Position numbers and translations under genes: made by a program | The notes under the pieces: model-generated | What the model was told of the DNA's origin: nothing | What the model saw: only the letters and a program-made list of their open reading frames with translations | Databases searched by the model: none | Source of the DNA: Lumbricus rubellus | Taxonomy: Eukaryota; Annelida; Clitellata; Crassiclitellata; Lumbricidae | Direction: 5' to 3' | Assembly (NCBI GenBank): GCA_945859605.1 | Contig: OX243827.1 | Coordinates: forward strand, 186,501-250,500 | DNA length: 64,000 nucleotides | Part shown: positions 54,028 through 64,000 of the stretch, piece after piece | Layout of the letters: every line of letters begins with the position of its first letter | Position numbering within the stretch: position 1 is the stretch's first letter

Positions 54028-55123
54028 ACATACGTTTCCGTAGCCCCAATGGCGCTCCGGGCAAAGCTTGCATTGGCGCCCCATGCAAAGTATACGCGAT
54101 TATTATTATTTGGCGCTCTTAGTTTCCACTCAATTGTGCAACCCGCGTCAGAATCAACAGCAGCTGCAGCATGTACAGAATTTCTGAACCCAGTTTCGTC
54201 CAATTTGTTGAGCTACGACTGACAGAACTCGTTGCACCCCGTCCAACAATCCCTTGATCGAACTTGATGACTCACATTGCGCATTAGATCAATGTAGAAA
54301 AGGTCGACTAAGTTAGGATTTAGGGTTATTGTATGACATAATTGTATAGTTTAAATGAGTCGCTCTGTCTCTGTCTCTGTCCGTCTGTCTGTATTTTTGT
54401 CCGTCTCATCTCCTATCTCACTCTTCTACTGCTATAGATTATTGTTTACTATAATAATTATTGTGCAGCCTACGTTTCTTTGCTCCTAAGCGTGACGCAT
54501 ACAAATTGAACATATTGTGAGTGTTGGGTCCAGAACGACGGTCAGAGTTATTAGGCTTTTGCGAATAATTTGAGAAAGTTGAATTTCTAATTGGAAACAA
54601 AACTGACAGCAACGTATATAAAATTCGCTTGGAATTCATAAATTTCGGGCCCAGAGTTTATTGTGCATTTATTTATATGCTGTTTTTATGTAGAAGGGAG
54701 TAGATTCATACGACGAAGTCAGACAATACACATTATTATTATTTATGGTCATCTCGAATTGAAACGGATATTACTGTTACAATGTTGTCTTTGTCAGTAT
54801 GATTGTACTAAACTCAATGTTTATGTGCTTCTCATATTAATATGTCAGTCAAATTAATTTTGAATTCGTTGTGAACTCATCAAGACGGACAAAGCCTATT
54901 ATAATAGAACTTATGTTATGTTGACTCAAACGACAGACTCGTCGTTCAGTAGGATTAGGATTACAACGCAGGCAGACTGTAAACCGTAAACAGTGTAAAC
55001 TGTAAACTGCCCACGATCGTCGTCGGGGCAATTACGACACAGAAAGTGTTACAGTAGGAATCAATGGTCGGAATCGCGTTGAGCTTGAATCCCTTCTGTA
55101 ACTATACTTCAAAAAAAAATATT
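54028..55123. other. No gene recognised; upstream of the two-exon gene
   Basis: A GTCTGTCTCTGT-type run lies near 54365-54410. No confident promoter element before the ATG at 55124. Confidence 0.45.
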
Positions 55124-56189
55124 ATGCTTCGTGTGACTCTAGGCCTACTTGTACTGTGCAGTGTGCATTGTCTTTGTGGAGCTGACAGCCAGTAAGTAGA
55201 AACTGATTAAATTTAAATGACAGCAATTATTATAATATCTACTTTCCGTTAAAGACTCTAATAATATTATTATGATCTGCTAAATCTCCGTTTCCGTTTG
55301 CAAAAAGGAAATTTTTGCTGAGATTTTAAGTTTTTTTTATACACCACAGATTTGTGAATTTCTTCAATGATAGCGAGTCCAATGGAAGACTAGTGCCTCC
55401 TCTTGCCATTATGTGCGGGCGGGTACGGCCTTGTCAGCCATGCCTATATTCCTGGAAAATGAGGAAATTCTGTCTTTATTCAGCTTTTATTCAATTTAAT
55501 TTCTATAGCGCACGTTAGCTAATGGCAAAGGTTGCACCGTTCATCAGCAAAGAGACGAAATTATTCGATCCACTCAGTAGACCAACAGCTGCACCCTTTA
55601 CTTTTCACTTCAGATTGCCTTTTAGTGCATGCCTGTATTTTGTTTAGCATTGCTATGAAAATCGCAAAATGTCAATAATATAAAAGTTGTTTGCTAGTTC
55701 AAGTTGCACAGAAGTGCTTTTACAATTGCACAAATCTGTTCATAACTGCACATTTTTGTCAAGAACTAAACTTACACACTAAAACAATTCCTGGAAGTTA
55801 TTGAAGTTTTAATACGAGATGAAGTCTTTGAACATAATTAGCACATAGTTTAATTTATATTTTATTGCGAACACTTTATTTTCATAAACAGGGTGTTCGT
55901 TGAATTGGTTGATGTGGTTGATGTGGTCATCGGTCGAGTCGCATACGACAGTTACTTGGTTGCAACGGCAAGAATGCAAGGAGTGAACGTCATCGACTGC
56001 ACGAAAACTTTGTTAGCTGCTCACATATCGGAGAGAAAAGTTCTTTCTCATGGAAGACGAAACCCTGATTCATTGTACAATGCAAAGCTTATAGGAGGAC
56101 GATTCAGACACACGGAAGGATATCCAACGGCAACCAAACTGATAACGACAACAGACTTTGCAGGAGAAGTGTTTATCACTCGAAGATGA
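55124..56189 (+). CDS. Two-exon secreted protein with YDSYLV-type domain
   Basis: Exon 1 is 55124-55191 and exon 2 is 55892-56189; the intron of 700 bp begins GTAAGT and ends ACAG, and the frames join in phase. The product has 121 residues. Residues 1 to about 19 are a signal peptide (MLRVTLGLLVLCSVHCLCG). The mature part contains GRVAYDSYLVATA, NVIDCTKTLLAAH and YNAKLIGG. This order resembles a C-terminal segment seen in some predicted nucleotide-sugar transferase-like proteins, but without a catalytic domain. The function is unknown; it may be a secreted lectin-like or vestigial glyco-protein. AATAAA at 56354-56359 supports the gene end. Confidence 0.72.
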
Positions 56190-56353
56190 AACTTGCGATT
56201 GGCTAAACCCACTGACTGAATTATTGCAGGTCGGCTTCCACCGCTCATCTGATGCTCATGCACAAGTATAAAACGCAGAATTGAAACTCTTACTGTGAAT
56301 ATGGATACTGCCAAAGAAAGGACATCACCATGTGCATTGTGCATATTGTACAA

Positions 56354-56359
56354 AATAAA
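56354..56359 (+). terminator. Polyadenylation signal AATAAA
   Basis: A canonical hexamer 165 bp after the stop of the two-exon gene. It also fits the end of a short animal 3' UTR. Confidence 0.65.
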
Positions 56360-56669
56360 CTGTTCGAAATGAGTCTTTTTTTTGCTATTAGCACAAATTC
56401 AGTGCTTTGCGTTTCTTCCAAGTAATTTCTTGTGGAAACATCATGTCAATTTTGTTGGAATTTCTTTGATTAACCTGGTAAATAGAAATGAACGGTAGAA
56501 TAATATTTCAGATGAAGAGAGTAATTAACATTAGGCTACACTAAAATTATGTGTGTGTGTGTGTGCGCGCGCGTGTATGTATGGGTGTGTGATTGAGCGC
56601 TACCATAGATACAACAAAATGTCCCAATTGAGCTGATACCCTTTTTGTTTTGGTGGTATACTTGTCAAA

Positions 56670-57283
56670 ATACTTGGGTCGCAAAGGTTTGTCAGTCACT
56701 CATTAAATTGAGTAAAGCGGGGAGGAGACCCGACCGACGACTCCAATTGGAGCGTAGACTCGGAACCGACCTGGGCTGGCGAATCAAAGTCCACCGTGCC
56801 CACCTTCTCGTGGTGCGACCTGTTAGTAACCTTTCCGTATGGAAGGGTGAACGAACGGGCACGGATGGCAAACAGGGGGAAGGCAATGGCAAACCACCCC
56901 TTATCTTCTGCCAAGAAAATTGAAATGATGTATCCAAAGAGTAAGGATTTCATGGACGGAGAAGAGAACTAACGAATCGGTGCGCGTGGAGCTCGGAATA
57001 GAGAGGGAGGAGACACTGCAGCAAACAGCAACTTGGAGGAAACTGAGCTACTTCGGCCATGTGATGAGATCTAATGGTTTGGAAAAGGAGCTGATGACGG
57101 CATGCGGTGAGGGAAGGAGAAGATGTGGAAGGCCAAGGAAGAAATGGTTGGATGAGGTACAGGAAAAGTCTGGCATGAGACTGGAGGAGCTAAGAGAGGC
57201 GACTAGGGAGAGGATCAACTGGAGAGGATACATCAGGGATATCGCCAGAGCTGCAGAAGCTGACGGCACCAGGTGACCAGGTG
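56670..57283 (+). mobile_element. LINE 3' end with 10-bp target duplication
   Basis: The duplication ACTTGTCAAA lies at 56660-56669 and 57284-57293. The plus frame 56980-57276 encodes the same C-terminus as at 1-266. Further upstream the frame is decayed. Confidence 0.9.
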
Positions 57284-57633
57284 ACTTGTCAAATCAAAAT
57301 GAAACTCTATGAAATTTCAGCGAATGTAAGAGGGAAAAATTATCAATGTTTCCTGAAATTCTTATCCAATTCTATGAACAGAGTCCGAAGTTATGCACAT
57401 TAAACTTTGGGCAAAGGAAATTTTAAGTTTCCAACAGGAAATTATTGTTTGCAACTGCACGTCTTACCTTCTAAATTAATAAATATGACTTCATATTTCC
57501 GTCATCTCCATGTTAGGGGACAATAATGAAGATGATTTTCAGGAAAGATGATTTGAGTTTAATAAAAAAATTAACAGAAGAAAGTCATTACGGCGCAAAA
57601 GGTTTTAAAGGAATTTCCTAGCAGAAACTGGCC

Positions 57634-57815
57634 CATCGCAGCCCTATGAAACTCGCATACGCGTGACATTGACCAGTGAGCACCTCAAACAGCGAAATGT
57701 GGAAGAATGGAATCATTTTGATCAAGGGATTGTTGACAATGCAATCAATGAATGGCGAAAGCGTCTTAGAGAATGCATTCGAGCTAATGGAGGATATTTT
57801 GAACACCAGCTTTGA
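57634..57815 (+). pseudogene. Mariner transposase C-terminus (remnant)
   Basis: The plus frame reads VEEWNHFDQGIVDNAINEW, then RKRLRECIRANGGYFEH and a stop. This is the typical C-terminus of mariner-type transposases. The catalytic part is missing. Confidence 0.75.
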
Positions 57816-58076
57816 AGAACAGCGCTAACACTAATTTCCCATCTTTGACATGTTGGAAACTTAAAATTTTCGTTGCCCAAATTTGAACGCGCATACCTTG
57901 GGACTCTGTTCATAGAATTCGATTAAATTTTCAGGAAACATTGATAATTTATCCTTCTTACATTCGCTGAAATTTTATAGAGTTTCATTTCGAATTGACA
58001 AGTATATCGCCAAAACAAAAAGGGTATCAGTTCAATTGGGACACCGTGTAGTGGCACATGTACATGTAGTAAAGTG

Positions 58077-58540
58077 ACCGGTGTAAAGGTTTCAAATTAC
58101 CCCATCCTAAACATTACCCCCCCCCCCCCGGTAACTTGAAACCGGTTTCAGATTACCCCCCGGAAACTAGATTTGCATCAATCATCGCATTTATTGCACT
58201 AATAAAATCAGTAAAATCATCCCGCTTCTTGTTTTGGTCTGCAGAATATCATCCGTCATCCCACTTCGTGTTTTGTTATCAATATTTTGATCCGAAAAAA
58301 ATAATAGCCTCGAAGACATTTTCTCCATGTAACTTCAGCGCCGATTTAGTATTTTAGGTACAGATGAAAATATTGGTAACAAACCACGAAGTGGGATGAC
58401 GGATGAAAATCTTCAGACCAAAACAAGAAGCAGGATGATTTTTCCGATTATTTTAGTGCAAAAAATGCGATGATTGGTCCAATTTACAGTTTTCAGGGGG
58501 GTAATGTTTAGGAGGGGTAATTTGAAACCTTTACACCGGT
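58077..58540. mobile_element. MITE with ACCGGTGTAAAGG ends (copy 1)
   Basis: The inverted ends ACCGGTGTAAAGGTTTCAAA and its complement are followed by TTACCCC / GGGGTAA. The inside has a palindromic zone around CATCCCACTTCGTG. The 464-bp body is non-coding. Confidence 0.85.
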
Positions 58541-59242
58541 GCTTCTTAAGCCAAACTATTCATAGGTTATGCAGGATAACTGCAACAGAAAACAAATCAT
58601 GACTGATGTAACGGAAAGAAGACATTGTAACCTCTTCACAACGTCTTAATTAAGTGCGGTGTCTGATTGAGAACCGTTGATTTCGTCAGCTTGTTTCTTT
58701 GCTGACATTTCAAGACACGAGGTCTAAATTTGTCTGCTGACGTGAAGAGTGAATGCCACCGTCCGGTAATTATTGTATCGCATTTCTGTTTCTTAAGCGA
58801 TGATAAATTTGTTACTACTAGACAATGTCATTCTAGTTGTTTGAGCTTATTTCCGGAGACCATGCACGTAACAAAGTATATAGCTGCAGTTGCGCAGCAG
58901 CCTTGCCACAAGTCTCTGTGGGCCTTACCCATTTACGGGACTAACCAATAGAAATAGTAGGGTAGGTTAGCTATACAAAAATTGTTTTCCAATAGGAAAA
59001 GGATCATAAAATTATCATCAATTATCCAGGCCCCACTAAAGCCCAAATGTAAAACAAGAAAACATGGGACAAAGACAGCTAGACACTATTTTGCTGACAA
59101 AATAGAAGCGGGATTTATCGAACAAATTCTTGTTTAAACAGAAGCTGGATCGATTAAAAGGATTCTCGCAAACTAGAAGTTGCACTGATTAAAGATAAAA
59201 ACGCTGCAACGTTAGTTCTTGGAAGTCGTCAAACAGACAAGT
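58541..59242. other. No gene recognised
   Basis: AT-rich DNA between two MITE copies. The frame 58730-58951 has no motif. Confidence 0.5.
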
Positions 59243-60773
59243 ACCGGTGTAAAGGTTTCAAATTACCCCCTCCTAAACATTTAGGGCTGCCAACTTTTGA
59301 TTCTGCCATTTCGGGACGCTCAGTCACTCGATGTGCCATTGACTATAATTCACGCTGTCCACGTCACTGTGTATATAGTGTGTAGGCCTATGCAATATGT
59401 AACGATTGTTGCCTCAGACTAGTGCAGGATCAGCATGGCTGAAATTGGTCGTTGATAATTGCAATCAAATCATCCGAAGATTGTAGCCGTTATATAAATT
59501 ATAATCAGCCTCAAGAAGAAATTTTTTTGAATTCCATTGAGCTTCATCCACCGTAACGAGACTTAGGCCTGTATGGTCCATCACAAGCGATGTTCACTAT
59601 AGGATACAAAATAGACCCATTAGCCTAAATGCATGCAGAACAGCTGCCAGTTATTGGGTCTGCTACGTCAAAGCAGAACTTCCTTAAAACTTCTAACGTT
59701 GTTGAGTTGATGCTGTTTAAATCAGTTTCACATCACCGAGTGTGAGTCAGGGTGAGAATTGCCGAGGGGTTTGGGGGTTTCAACCCCCAGTCTTTCTTAC
59801 AGCCCCATGTTAAAGTTTGTTTTTCACACCCCGATTCCAAGTGGATAATGGTCCAACCCCCCAGTTATTTTTTCACAATTCTTACACTGGTGTGAGTCGT
59901 AAAGCTTAGCACATGCCATGTCAAACTTTATTATCGTCAGGAGTGCCGAAGATAATTCTTAGGAAATGTGTTCATAATGCTGCACTCTCTCGCAAAGCGT
60001 TGGAAGCGGGAAATGACAGTTCGTAAGACACATTATTGCCAAGTCAGTGTGTTTATGCATAAAGCGAAGTATTTAACATTTTACCCGTTTGCCACGATTA
60101 TATCCGCTGAAAACGGGCTTAAAATTTAAAAATAAACGGGTAGGCCTAAAGGCTAAAGCGCTTCCAACTTCCGATGTTGAGTCAGCAGCGCAGGTACGAG
60201 TTGAGTTTAATATGCGAAAATGAGAAGATCATTTATTCAAAAAAACGAATTCACTTCAAATTCCGGGACAATTTGAGATCAGTCCGGGACACGGGACACA
60301 AGGGCCGATTCCGGGACTGTCCCGGCGAATCCGGGACGGTTGGCAGCCCTATAAACATTACCCCCCTGCAAACTGTAATTTGCATCAATCTTCGCATTTA
60401 TTGCACTAAAAATATCAGAAAAATGATCCCGCTTCTTATTTTGTTGTGAAGATTTTCATCCGTCATCCCACTTCGTGGTTTGTTGTCAATATTTTCATCT
60501 GTAACTAAAATACTAAATCGCCGCTGAAGTTACATGGAGAAATGGCTTCGAGGCTATTATTTTTTCCGATTAAAATACTGATAACAAACCACGAAGTGGG
60601 ATGACGGATGAAAATCGTCAGACCAAAACAAGAAGCGGGAGGATTTTTCAGATTTTTTTAGTGCAATAAATGCGATGATTGATTGATGCAAATCTAGAGT
60701 CCGGGGGTAATCTGAAACCGGTTTCAAATTACCGGGGGTAATGTTTAGGAGGGGTAATTTGAAACCTTTATCG
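59243..60773. mobile_element. MITE with ACCGGTGTAAAGG ends (copy 2), split by a hAT element
   Basis: The left end is at 59243. The body resumes at 60352 and finishes near 60773 with a slightly mutated end (CCTTTATCGGG). The internal palindromic zone is the same as in copy 1. Confidence 0.82.
59282..60351. mobile_element. hAT-type element inserted in the MITE
   Basis: The inverted ends TAGGGCTGCCAAC and GTTGGCAGCCCTA are flanked by the exact 8-bp duplication TAAACATT (59274-59281 and 60352-60359). Near the right end there are several CCGGGAC units. The 1,070-bp body has no transposase frame. Confidence 0.9.
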
Positions 60774-61732
60774 GGTCCGTACGATACACAACTCGTGTAA
60801 TGTGCTCCGCTGTAGCCCTGGTCATAGCGACAGATTTTCAACAACCATAATTCCTTCTCGATGAAACTTTTCACACATAGGACAAGTCCCTCGACGTCAT
60901 ATAAATAATGCTTTGCATCTTTTAAAAGTTAGTGTTAAATTAATGACGAAACACTTGTAGCTTCAGTCAACGTTTGATACGTGCATAGATCTAAGTGGTC
61001 CAATTGAAGAAACTGCCGTACACCTCGCACCGTTTGCAGGCTATGTGATTACTTCTCTCCGCAGAAGAGAACACATATTGTTGAAAACCGTCTAGGCCTT
61101 AATCATAGGCCTACCGAAAATCATTCAGTTTCTTTCTAATATTGTTCCTCATCGATGGAAATAAATATCTTGAAAGCTTCACTTTAATATCGTTAGACCG
61201 CACATTTCTTTCAGTGTATGAATCTTTTACTGACGAAAATATTACTGCTTTCGATACGACGGATGTCTGACTGAAGCGTTTCGCCAATTATACAGCTCGA
61301 GAGGAATCAGGTCGCATTTACATTATGAACTATTTCCAGAGGAAACTATCGGCAAAGTCTCACTAGATGTGGGAAGCAAACCTGGATGATCCGATTAAAC
61401 GAACAGAAGAATGTTTTCCGAAGACTTCACCCGTTTGATTTTGTAGACGTCTTTCTAAAGAGAAATTACGAAGCCATCTCTCTAAGTGTTCAACGAACGG
61501 CTATGTTTTTAGAGTGTGCTCATTCTTTTCGTTAATAATTATTTCTGTTGGGGTTCAATCGAATACGTTGTCGTTTTGTAGGCCTAGGTGCTGAAAAAAC
61601 TCGTCTTATGCGTTCCACCTTCGTCAGAATTCAGAAGTTTGATGCTTCCAAATGCGAATGACAATAATTATGTGAGCAAAATGGTGTAGGCTATCTGTGT
61701 TTAATAATCAAGTAAGGACTTTCGTCAGTCGG
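60774..61732. other. No gene recognised
   Basis: AT-rich DNA without structure I can name. Confidence 0.5.
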
Positions 61733-62340
61733 TAATTGTAATTGTAATTGTAATTGAACATTTATATAGCGCCACTTCAAGAGAACTCCTCAGAGGCGCT
61801 CCCGACCTGACACCAAACCATAATCAAAGAGAATGGTTTTCAAACGCTTGCGGAAAAGGGGCAAAGAAAGACAAAGAAGTTCATTACGGAGACTAATAGG
61901 TAACTTATTCCAGAAAGACGGACCGACCATAGCAAAACTTCTATGCAGCACTGTGGAAGATCGAGCCCTAGGAACAACCAGGTCACCATGCGTTGCAGAG
62001 CGAAGGAATCTACGGCCTGGAATGGATAGCACAGGCACACAAAGTTCCATAAGATAGATAGGAGCTTGGCCTGTTAGGCAATTACGCATGAGCATTAGAA
62101 TATTAAACTCAATACGTTTTTCCATAGGCAACCAGTGCAGTTCCTCCCGTATAAAACTTGATATATGCCCAAACTTTGGAATGCCACCAATCAGGCGAGC
62201 TGCAGCATTAAGGACAGATTGTAACTTGTTAATGCGTGAAAGAGTTAAGCCCGCATAAATGGCACTGCCATAGTCAACCCTTGTGCAAATAAATGCATGC
62301 ATCAGAGTAGTTTTGTCATATAACTTTCGACAGGGGATTA
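61733..62340 (-). mobile_element. CR1/L2-like LINE, 5'-truncated
   Basis: On the minus strand the frame 61790-62302 (170 residues) is the end of a reverse transcriptase: DYGSAIYAGL, LHWLPMEKRIEFNI, FWNKLPISLR, RKRLKTILF. After the stop come GGCGCTATATAAATG and an AATTGT-type repeat tail (61733-61757). The frame is open to about 62302 and lost beyond, as in typical 5' truncation. Confidence 0.88.
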
Positions 62341-63169
62341 TAGCCGTGGGGTAGAGTACCCAATGTAGTCAAGTACGGGTGATCCTGATCTGTTACTTAC
62401 TTGCTAACCTACTCTGGTGAGTCCTAGCTAGCAAAGACGACACGGTGATTGGTTTTATATATGAATTATTATTAGACAAATATGGCGACGCTAGTCTAGA
62501 TCGGCGAGAGTATTCAATACGACTCGCAGGTCAAAACCAGTTCGATTACAATCTATAATTCTAAGTATTTGAATCCCTAACTAAAGCACACCGTTATTAT
62601 CTTTCAACTTTACAACAGCCTACCTACCTATCTATCTAGACTTAGTCTTGTGTCGAATTCCTGTCACCCAATAATACCCTACCTATTCTAATACAACTCT
62701 GGGGTGACAGACAGAATGTAAGTTTTACACTCTATCTTATAGTCTGATGCGTGTATGACTCCCAGTGCTAGCCAATCGTCTCTTACGTGTTCTGTGATTG
62801 GTCCGCTTCCTGGTGTATGCCACCATTGTCATGTCGTTGCGTGCTTGCATGCGTTCCTTGACTGACACCTCATGAATATTTATCCTCCCGTATCTCCATG
62901 TGTGTAGTTGTTCCTGATTGACAGGTTGAGTGACAGTTGTACATATCTTATCTTCCTCTGTGAACTAGTCATGAGTCCCGCCTACATGTGTGCATTATTG
63001 TGTATATTTTGAACTATATTCCTGCCCAATTATCTCCTCATTATAACTCTATGCATGTCTAATTATCTCCTCATTATACACCTCCCCACTATGCAGAAGA
63101 TCCAACAATGTCCTCATTGTTCTAGTGTATGAATTAAGTGTGTGAATTTAAGGTCCCGTCCAAAATTTT
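62341..63169. other. No gene recognised
   Basis: Unassigned sequence between two LINE fragments in opposite orientation. Confidence 0.5.
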
Positions 63170-63985
63170 GCTTAGATAAGAACGGTGTCAATAGAATCAT
63201 TGTTTGAAAGAGCTAATCATGAGCTCATCACCATTTCTTCCTGGTTTAGAGCTAACAAATTATCGCTTAATATTGATAAAACAAACTTTATTCTTTTTGG
63301 ATCCCGCCGTAAACTAACGCCAGTGTGTGATTACAGATTGACAATGGATGGTCAAATGATTATGCCGACTGAATCGTGTAAATTTTTAGGTGTGTATCTG
63401 GACCAGCACCTCACCTGGAAAGAACACATTAAGCAGATATCTAAAAAAATAGCAAAAAATATTAGCGTGCTATCAAGAATCCGTCACTGTCTCTCTCAAG
63501 CTACATTACAAGGCTTATACTATTCCTTAATTTTTCCATACTTGTCATATTGTAACATTTGCTGGGCCTCAACTTATAGTTTTTATTTAAAAAAATTGGA
63601 GAGTTTGCAAAAACGTGCCATTCGAACTATTTTCTTATTATGCTGGTCTGTCAGTACCAAACCAATTTTTCGAACCTATAACATACTACGATTATCAGAT
63701 ATATATAAGTTTCAAATCAGTTTGTTCATGTTTCGCTATCATCACAAATTGTTGCCTAGGACATTTGATGGTTATTTTTGTCAGGGAATTGCTGTACATA
63801 ACCATTTCACTAGAACTCTGTTACACTACCGCACCGATGTTGCACATACTAGGATGAAATTATTTTCGATTAAATGTTCTGGCCCTCTGATATGGAATAA
63901 CCTCCCAAAATATATTACACTTATACCCACCATTAACATGTTTAAGAAAAAATTAAAAGACTGTTTAATCTCTGTTTACTAGATT
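63170..63985 (+). mobile_element. Jockey/CR1-type LINE reverse transcriptase 3' part
   Basis: The plus frame 63185-63982 (265 residues; its first codon is GTG) reads SWFRANKLSLNIDKTNFILFG, CKFLGVYLDQHLTWKEHI, LYYSLIFPYLSYC and PLIWNNLPKYI. This is the thumb and C-terminal region that follows the catalytic motif, which is missing. The frame is intact to its stop, so the copy is fairly young but 5'-truncated. Confidence 0.88.
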
Positions 63986-64000
63986 TAAACAATTGGTCAT

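Larger units (their letters stand above)
56612..58048 (+). mobile_element. Mariner-like element interrupted by a LINE end
   Basis: TA flanks inverted ends containing TGTCCCAATTGAGCTGATACC (left) and its complement (right, about 58020-58045). Similarity continues about 130 bp inward, through the GAAACTCTAT...TCAGCGAATGTAAGA zone, once the LINE insertion at 56670-57283 is set aside. A transposase C-terminus remains at about 57634-57815. Confidence 0.82.

Overview
The window is animal nuclear DNA, AT-rich and dominated by mobile elements. It is probably a marine invertebrate, and a deuterostome such as an echinoderm or hemichordate is my guess. The grounds are complete Polinton/Maverick elements, tRNA-derived SINEs, CR1/L2-like LINE ends, hAT, mariner and TTAA-type elements, many microsatellites, and frequent copies of the palindrome TAGGCCTA. 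I cannot name the species.

Positions 438-25410 are two related Polintons, one inside the other. The inner one, 8350-25251 (16,902 bp), has terminal inverted repeats opening AGTAGATG and an exact 6-bp target duplication, GCTATG (8344-8349 and 25252-25257). It carries an integrase with chromodomain, a zinc-ribbon/phospholipase A2-like protein, a packaging ATPase, minor and major capsid proteins, several small virion-type proteins, a dUTPase-like protein, a DUF8207-like protein, a SAP/NUMOD1-like protein, protein-primed DNA polymerase B, an adenain-like protease and two fiber-like proteins. Nearly all frames are open. The clear lesions are a frameshift near 16.5 kb and an integrase that has no ATG and overlaps the gene before it. 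The outer Polinton lies on the minus strand and is a remnant: two fiber genes (one truncated), a protease, a zinc protein and polymerase B. Its polymerase gene is broken by the inner Polinton, by a frameshift near 7.23 kb and by a 1,987-bp DNA transposon at 2679-4665. Its capsid and packaging genes are missing.

From 25.4 to 50.8 kb there is no convincing host gene. This part holds SINEs, LINE 3' ends, a 102-bp tandem repeat, a G-rich block beside a 9-bp array, a decayed mariner (32706-34112), TATG arrays, a young non-autonomous LTR element (36057-42509), two TTAA-flanked elements, three hAT-type elements with 8-bp duplications and a second mariner-like element (46691-48676).

Two host-type genes lie near the right side. 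One is an intronless GT61-family glycosyltransferase (50832-52517). The other is a two-exon secreted protein (55124-56189) with a polyadenylation signal. A 7-bp minisatellite of about 1.2 kb lies between them. The rest is a mariner-like element holding a LINE end, a MITE family (one copy split by a hAT element) and two CR1/L2-like reverse transcriptase 3' ends at 61.7-64 kb.

The inner Polinton reads as a virus-like module. Integrase and polymerase insert and copy the element; ATPase, capsid proteins and protease would build a particle; the fiber proteins could supply receptor binding. Particle formation is inferred from the gene set, not seen.
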